Positions 60,047 to 64,000 of a stretch of 64,000 bases of DNA are shown piece by piece. Source of the DNA: Ooceraea biroi (Eukaryota; Arthropoda; Insecta; Hymenoptera; Formicidae); NCBI RefSeq assembly GCF_003672135.1, contig NC_039514.1, positions 12,141,787 to 12,205,786 on the forward strand, written 5' to 3'. The number at the start of each line of letters is the position of its first letter. The first letter of the stretch is position 1. The notes below the pieces were generated by a model. That model did no database searches, was not told the origin of the DNA, and saw only the letters and a program-made list of their open reading frames with translations. A program made the position numbers and the translations under genes.

Positions 60047-61943
60047 GACTATGACTCAGCAGCCCTCTTTCGTGGTCGACGTCGTGGTCGGTGGTGTCGG
60101 TCAGGGTGCTATCGCGCGAGGAACAAGGGGGAAACGTGGACGGACGGGGGCTGCGACTAGAGAAAGCAATAGAGAGACAACGAGAGGGAGAGAGAATCGC
60201 AAAGGGAAGGTGGCAAAAGGAGGAAACAAAAGGCGATCGCGTATGAGCGGCAATTAGCCCCTCTAATGGCGCGCGAAACAAAACAAAGGAGCGAAGCGCC
60301 AAGCTCAAACACAATAAAGCCTACGGTGCGCACCTCTCGCTCGCGCAGACAAGAGAGGAAGAGAAACACGAGGTGGCGGAGGAGAAGCTGGAGGACGGGG
60401 AGGATGAGATGAGAGGGAAGAAATAAAGGGCCAGGAGGGAACAATGGCGCGCGAGCCACCGCGAGTCGTGCTGCCGTTGCTGTTTGCCGCTGTCCGACGT
60501 CGCTGTCTTAGCCTCCCTCTCGCCCACCCTTTCGTTGTTCCTACGCGCTTTTCTTTTTCGCTTTTTTTTTCTTTCCGTCACCCTTTTTTGCCTCGGACAA
60601 CGCCGCGCGGCAACCACCGCTTCCGAGTAGCCCGGCCAGCCTCGCCTCGGAAAATTAAAAGTCGCTAATGAGGCACTGAAACGCGAGATTGGTCGCGAGC
60701 TCGCAAACGGCTGGCGCTCGTGGGGATTTCTCGCTCGGGACTACTCTACGTTTCGCACTTTATCGTTAATCTTCATGCGATCTCGCCATTTTCATTGTAC
60801 TTTCGCATACTCTGCGATTGATAACTTATTACGGAATTGTAGCAATTTTATGGCTGTTTGAGGTGATAATCCTCTAGACTTAAATTTTCCTCATTAGTCT
60901 CACTCACATATTGAGTAAATCTTTTAATTTTCGCTCATTTTTTTCTCAAACTTGCATTCTTTTTTAATATAATATTTAGTTGGAATCATATCATTGTCGT
61001 CACCTTCTTTCACCAAAAAACATAAAATGCTAATAATAGCGAATAAATTGTATGTAATTAAAGTCACACGTTGTCACCAACCGATTAGAGTTGCCAGCGA
61101 AATCTCATTTTTATATTTATTGCGACTCTCTCGCGTTTGACGTGCGATTTAAATTACAGCTTCGAAGCAGGTTTTTGGTTTTTAATTAGTTCGAGGTATT
61201 TAATTTCTTGCTCGTGTTGCTATTATAACCAGCAATTAACGACTACGGCTTTACTTAATATGCACATTGCATGAATTTTCTATGCAAATTCATGTACACT
61301 ATATATTATTATTCTTAGTATAAATCTCCGGGGGTGACTAAGCAGCAGGGGATAAAATGCCGTCTACGCGATAAGCGAAACGAGCCGGATCTATCAGAGT
61401 GTACGCCTACCAATCGGAGCGATTTCACTGATGATGTATTTAGATGCTAAAGCTGCAGTCAGAACGCCTATATATTCCAAGCTTTCCTCACGTCAACTTT
61501 CTCCCCTCAAACGCGCAAACAAAATCTAATAATAATTTCATAAATACAAAAGCGCTAAGTTTCGCGCACAGTGAACAAATAATTACTCTTCTTACCTGCA
61601 TGTAATATAGTCTTAACGGAAACAACAGATTTACCATGTGCAACTTGACAGCTTTCAATATTTAGCCACGAAAAAAATGGGTCAGTTTTAGAGTGGATAT
61701 CTCGACTGTCGCGGAGATATCGCAAATGAGAAAGAAATGAGACGTTTCCGTTACAGTAATGCGCGGTGGCGTCTGGTCAGCCTAATTTTTTCTTCTTTTA
61801 CAAACACGCCTTCGCGGCGTAACGAGATGCGACGACGACGGAGAAATGATTTATTGTTGCCACGAATCGAATATCGTCGCGTTCGCGTGATGTTGCATTT
61901 GCAAAATGCGAACAGCAATTAGTTCTACGTTCACGATCAGTTG

Positions 61944-61961
61944 CGCGCGCGTACGCGCGCG
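61944..61961. repeat. Perfect 18-bp GC-alternating palindrome
   Basis: CGCGCGCGTACGCGCGCG is its own reverse complement and strictly alternates purine and pyrimidine, so it is a strong Z-DNA or cruciform candidate. Confidence 0.85.
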
Positions 61962-64000
61962 GCCGGCGAGCACGTAGCTCGGGACGTGGCTCGATAGAAC
62001 TGTCCGTTTACCTCGTCATTACCGAGTCAATTACGTGTGCCAGTGGTCTGCCATTATTTCGTCAAGTACGGCGCTTTATTGAATTCCGCGATGCGCGTTC
62101 GGTTACTCGGCCGCGTCGCGCGCGTTTTAATGGATTATGTCGTCTCCGCCGAGAGACGGGAATCTCGCGGAATTCATCGTGTGCTCGCTTCCGTAAGGTC
62201 ACACCAGCACGACCCATAAAACGTTGCGTCTATGATGGAGCACAGGTACGCGCACTCGCTCGAATGATAAAGGCATTGGTCCCGGGACCGCGTGTAATCG
62301 CGAGTGAACTTTGCCGCTGTAAGTTCCCATATTGCGTTTCTCTCTCTTCCTCTGTAACCACGTGAGATACCGACGAAAGCAGCAACTTCAAACGCGGAGA
62401 ATTGCGCTGTGATTAGATTGGTAAACAATCTTTTGCTTTTATCTCGACATCATACGCATCGCCCGCTTTGTAGTAAATGACATGATTCTAACTTCGAGGA
62501 ATTGGAAATGGCACGAAATCTTTATTAATTATGCGTAATCGATTGATCGATCTTTAAGTTAAATTGATAATGTCTTAAAGTGGAAATGACAATCGAAGAA
62601 TCAAAAGCGAGTACATGTGAAGGATTATTATTACTGGAGAGCTCCATTTTTTTCCATCAACTCGCAAGTTTTACGACATTACACGTTAGAGGATATCGGT
62701 CGCAATGCACGTATAGAAAAAAGGGAGGCGGAAGGGAAACCCGGGAAGGGCCGTTGGCGAGGAGCAGCTGACGCCCCGAGTTCTTTAATTAAAACTGACC
62801 GCCCGCTTTTCTTCCTCCGGCCAAGCAATAACGAGATTTATTTCATAATACCTCCGAACTCGTTCGCCGTGTGGACGAGCGCTCGCAATTTCTCAGGAGA
62901 TAGCATCCCGCGGAAAAATCTGATTAAAGTAATGATCGCGATAATGGCCGCAACAATACGGAGTAATCTGGCTAGCGCGCGCGGAAGGATTTACAGATCT
63001 ACAAATACAATCCGCGAGGAGCATATAATGAGCACCGTGCGTTTTAATCTATTCGTCATTAATTCCCGTGAGTAGGAGAAGAATTTCTTGTAATTATAGA
63101 AATGACGATGCACATCAAGCAATTGTCATAAATTTCTCGTACGCCGCGCGCAGGAGATATTGATTTAGGACGGCCGACAATGTATGTTGTGTGCACAGTG
63201 GATGTGTGATTAAGCACGTAGACATTTCATTCTTCTCTCCTCTGATCCTTAAATGCCTCGAAGATTGTATAACGAAAAGATATTCCATGATGTATGGCGG
63301 CGTGCGTACGAGGCAGATCGAAAGAGAAATTATAGGATCCTAATCAGAGGCCATCAACAGTTTGTACCTAACGCGCATACTTAACGTGAGAAATCAGCAT
63401 GGAGGAGTAGAAATCGCCGATCGTAGAAACACGTCATTACAGCTAATTGGTGTACCGACGACCGTTTCTAACCGTAGAAATCCTATGTTGCGCATAATAA
63501 TATATAAACATATTCCTAAGAAAACTGGCGTCCAGAGTAAACGGTGACAGATGCTATTAGAAAGATTAATAATGCCTATCGCGTTCTCACTCGTACGCCT
63601 AAAATTTTCTAATTTATTTTCATTTAAACCAATATTTTCTTCATAAACCGTCGAAGTAAGATGCACTTTCGTACAAATCGATGACACTGCAAAATCTGCA
63701 GTGCGCTTTATTAAATAAAACAATCTGAATGGACAGTCATCTTGACAGATTAATATATTGCTATAAGATGTATGATTATCTGTTATCCAATATACATGGA
63801 AGGAAGATTTATTTTAATTAATCATTATTGTATTACAATCATCTTAAAATCATCACTCATCTGAAAAATGCGACAAATTTAATTTTGAGATTCTTCACAT
63901 AAAATGTGATGGATATAAGATTGACCATATTTCTTCATTTCTAGCTAAATGTTTATTTCTACCTAAATTTCTAGCTAAATGCTCATTATATTTATGCAAT

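Larger units (their letters stand above)
49403..64000. other. No gene recognised; non-coding with simple repeats
   Basis: CpG-rich blocks at about 49.9-50.8, 52.3-53.0, 55.9-58.3 and 59.5-60.7 kb carry polypyrimidine or polypurine tracts that generate long Arg/Glu/Ser-rich frames on both strands. AT-rich DNA lies at 51.1-51.4, 53.1-53.4, 54.5-55.1, 58.3-59.1, 60.8-61.7 and 63.6-64.0 kb. No domain, tRNA, rRNA or known microRNA was recognised. Confidence 0.45.

Noticed and set aside
59790..60257. 155-codon Arg/Glu-rich frame
   Set aside because: It lies on a purine-rich tract with an (AG)12 microsatellite; the opposite strand is equally open.

Overview
This 64 kb window looks like nuclear DNA from a hymenopteran insect, most likely an ant. 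The reasons are abundant CpG with sharply alternating AT-rich and CpG-rich blocks, several mariner transposons with DD34D transposases, a DD41D (rosa-like) element, and a tandem retroelement resembling the TRIMs (terminal-repeat retrotransposons in miniature) known from ants. The species is not identifiable from what I can see.

I recognise no host protein-coding gene, rRNA or intact tRNA. The many open frames of 60 to 260 codons in the GC-rich blocks are low-complexity (Arg/Ser/Pro-rich) and match no family I know. The window is best read as intergenic or large-intron DNA.

Layout: 606-1892 a mariner with broken transposase (minus); 5512-6777 copy 1 of a second mariner family (plus); 14080-14326 a long near-perfect hairpin; 23287-24389 a pair of diverged non-coding duplicates; 24911-26196 a third mariner type (minus), almost intact; 26303-28436 a DD41D element with 146-bp inverted repeats, itself interrupted at 26611-27874 by copy 2 of the second mariner family; 31114-31830 a foldback element in a TTAA site; 34256-35087 another duplicated non-coding pair; 38137-40513 a triplicated non-coding segment surrounding copy 3 of the second mariner family (38636-39901, minus); 47729-49398 a tandem LTR-internal-LTR-internal-LTR-internal-LTR array bounded by a single target duplication; 49403-64000 no gene seen, only microsatellites and polypurine/polypyrimidine tracts.

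The elements tell a history of mobilisation. The three copies of the second mariner family share the same internal deletion and the same two stop codons, so the parent was already dead and must have been moved by a transposase supplied in trans. The tandem retroelement has four 182-bp LTRs, an apparent leucine-tRNA primer site and Pol III-like boxes, and is the most unusual object here. Three sets of diverged local duplications in unique non-coding DNA suggest repeated cis-regulatory modules.
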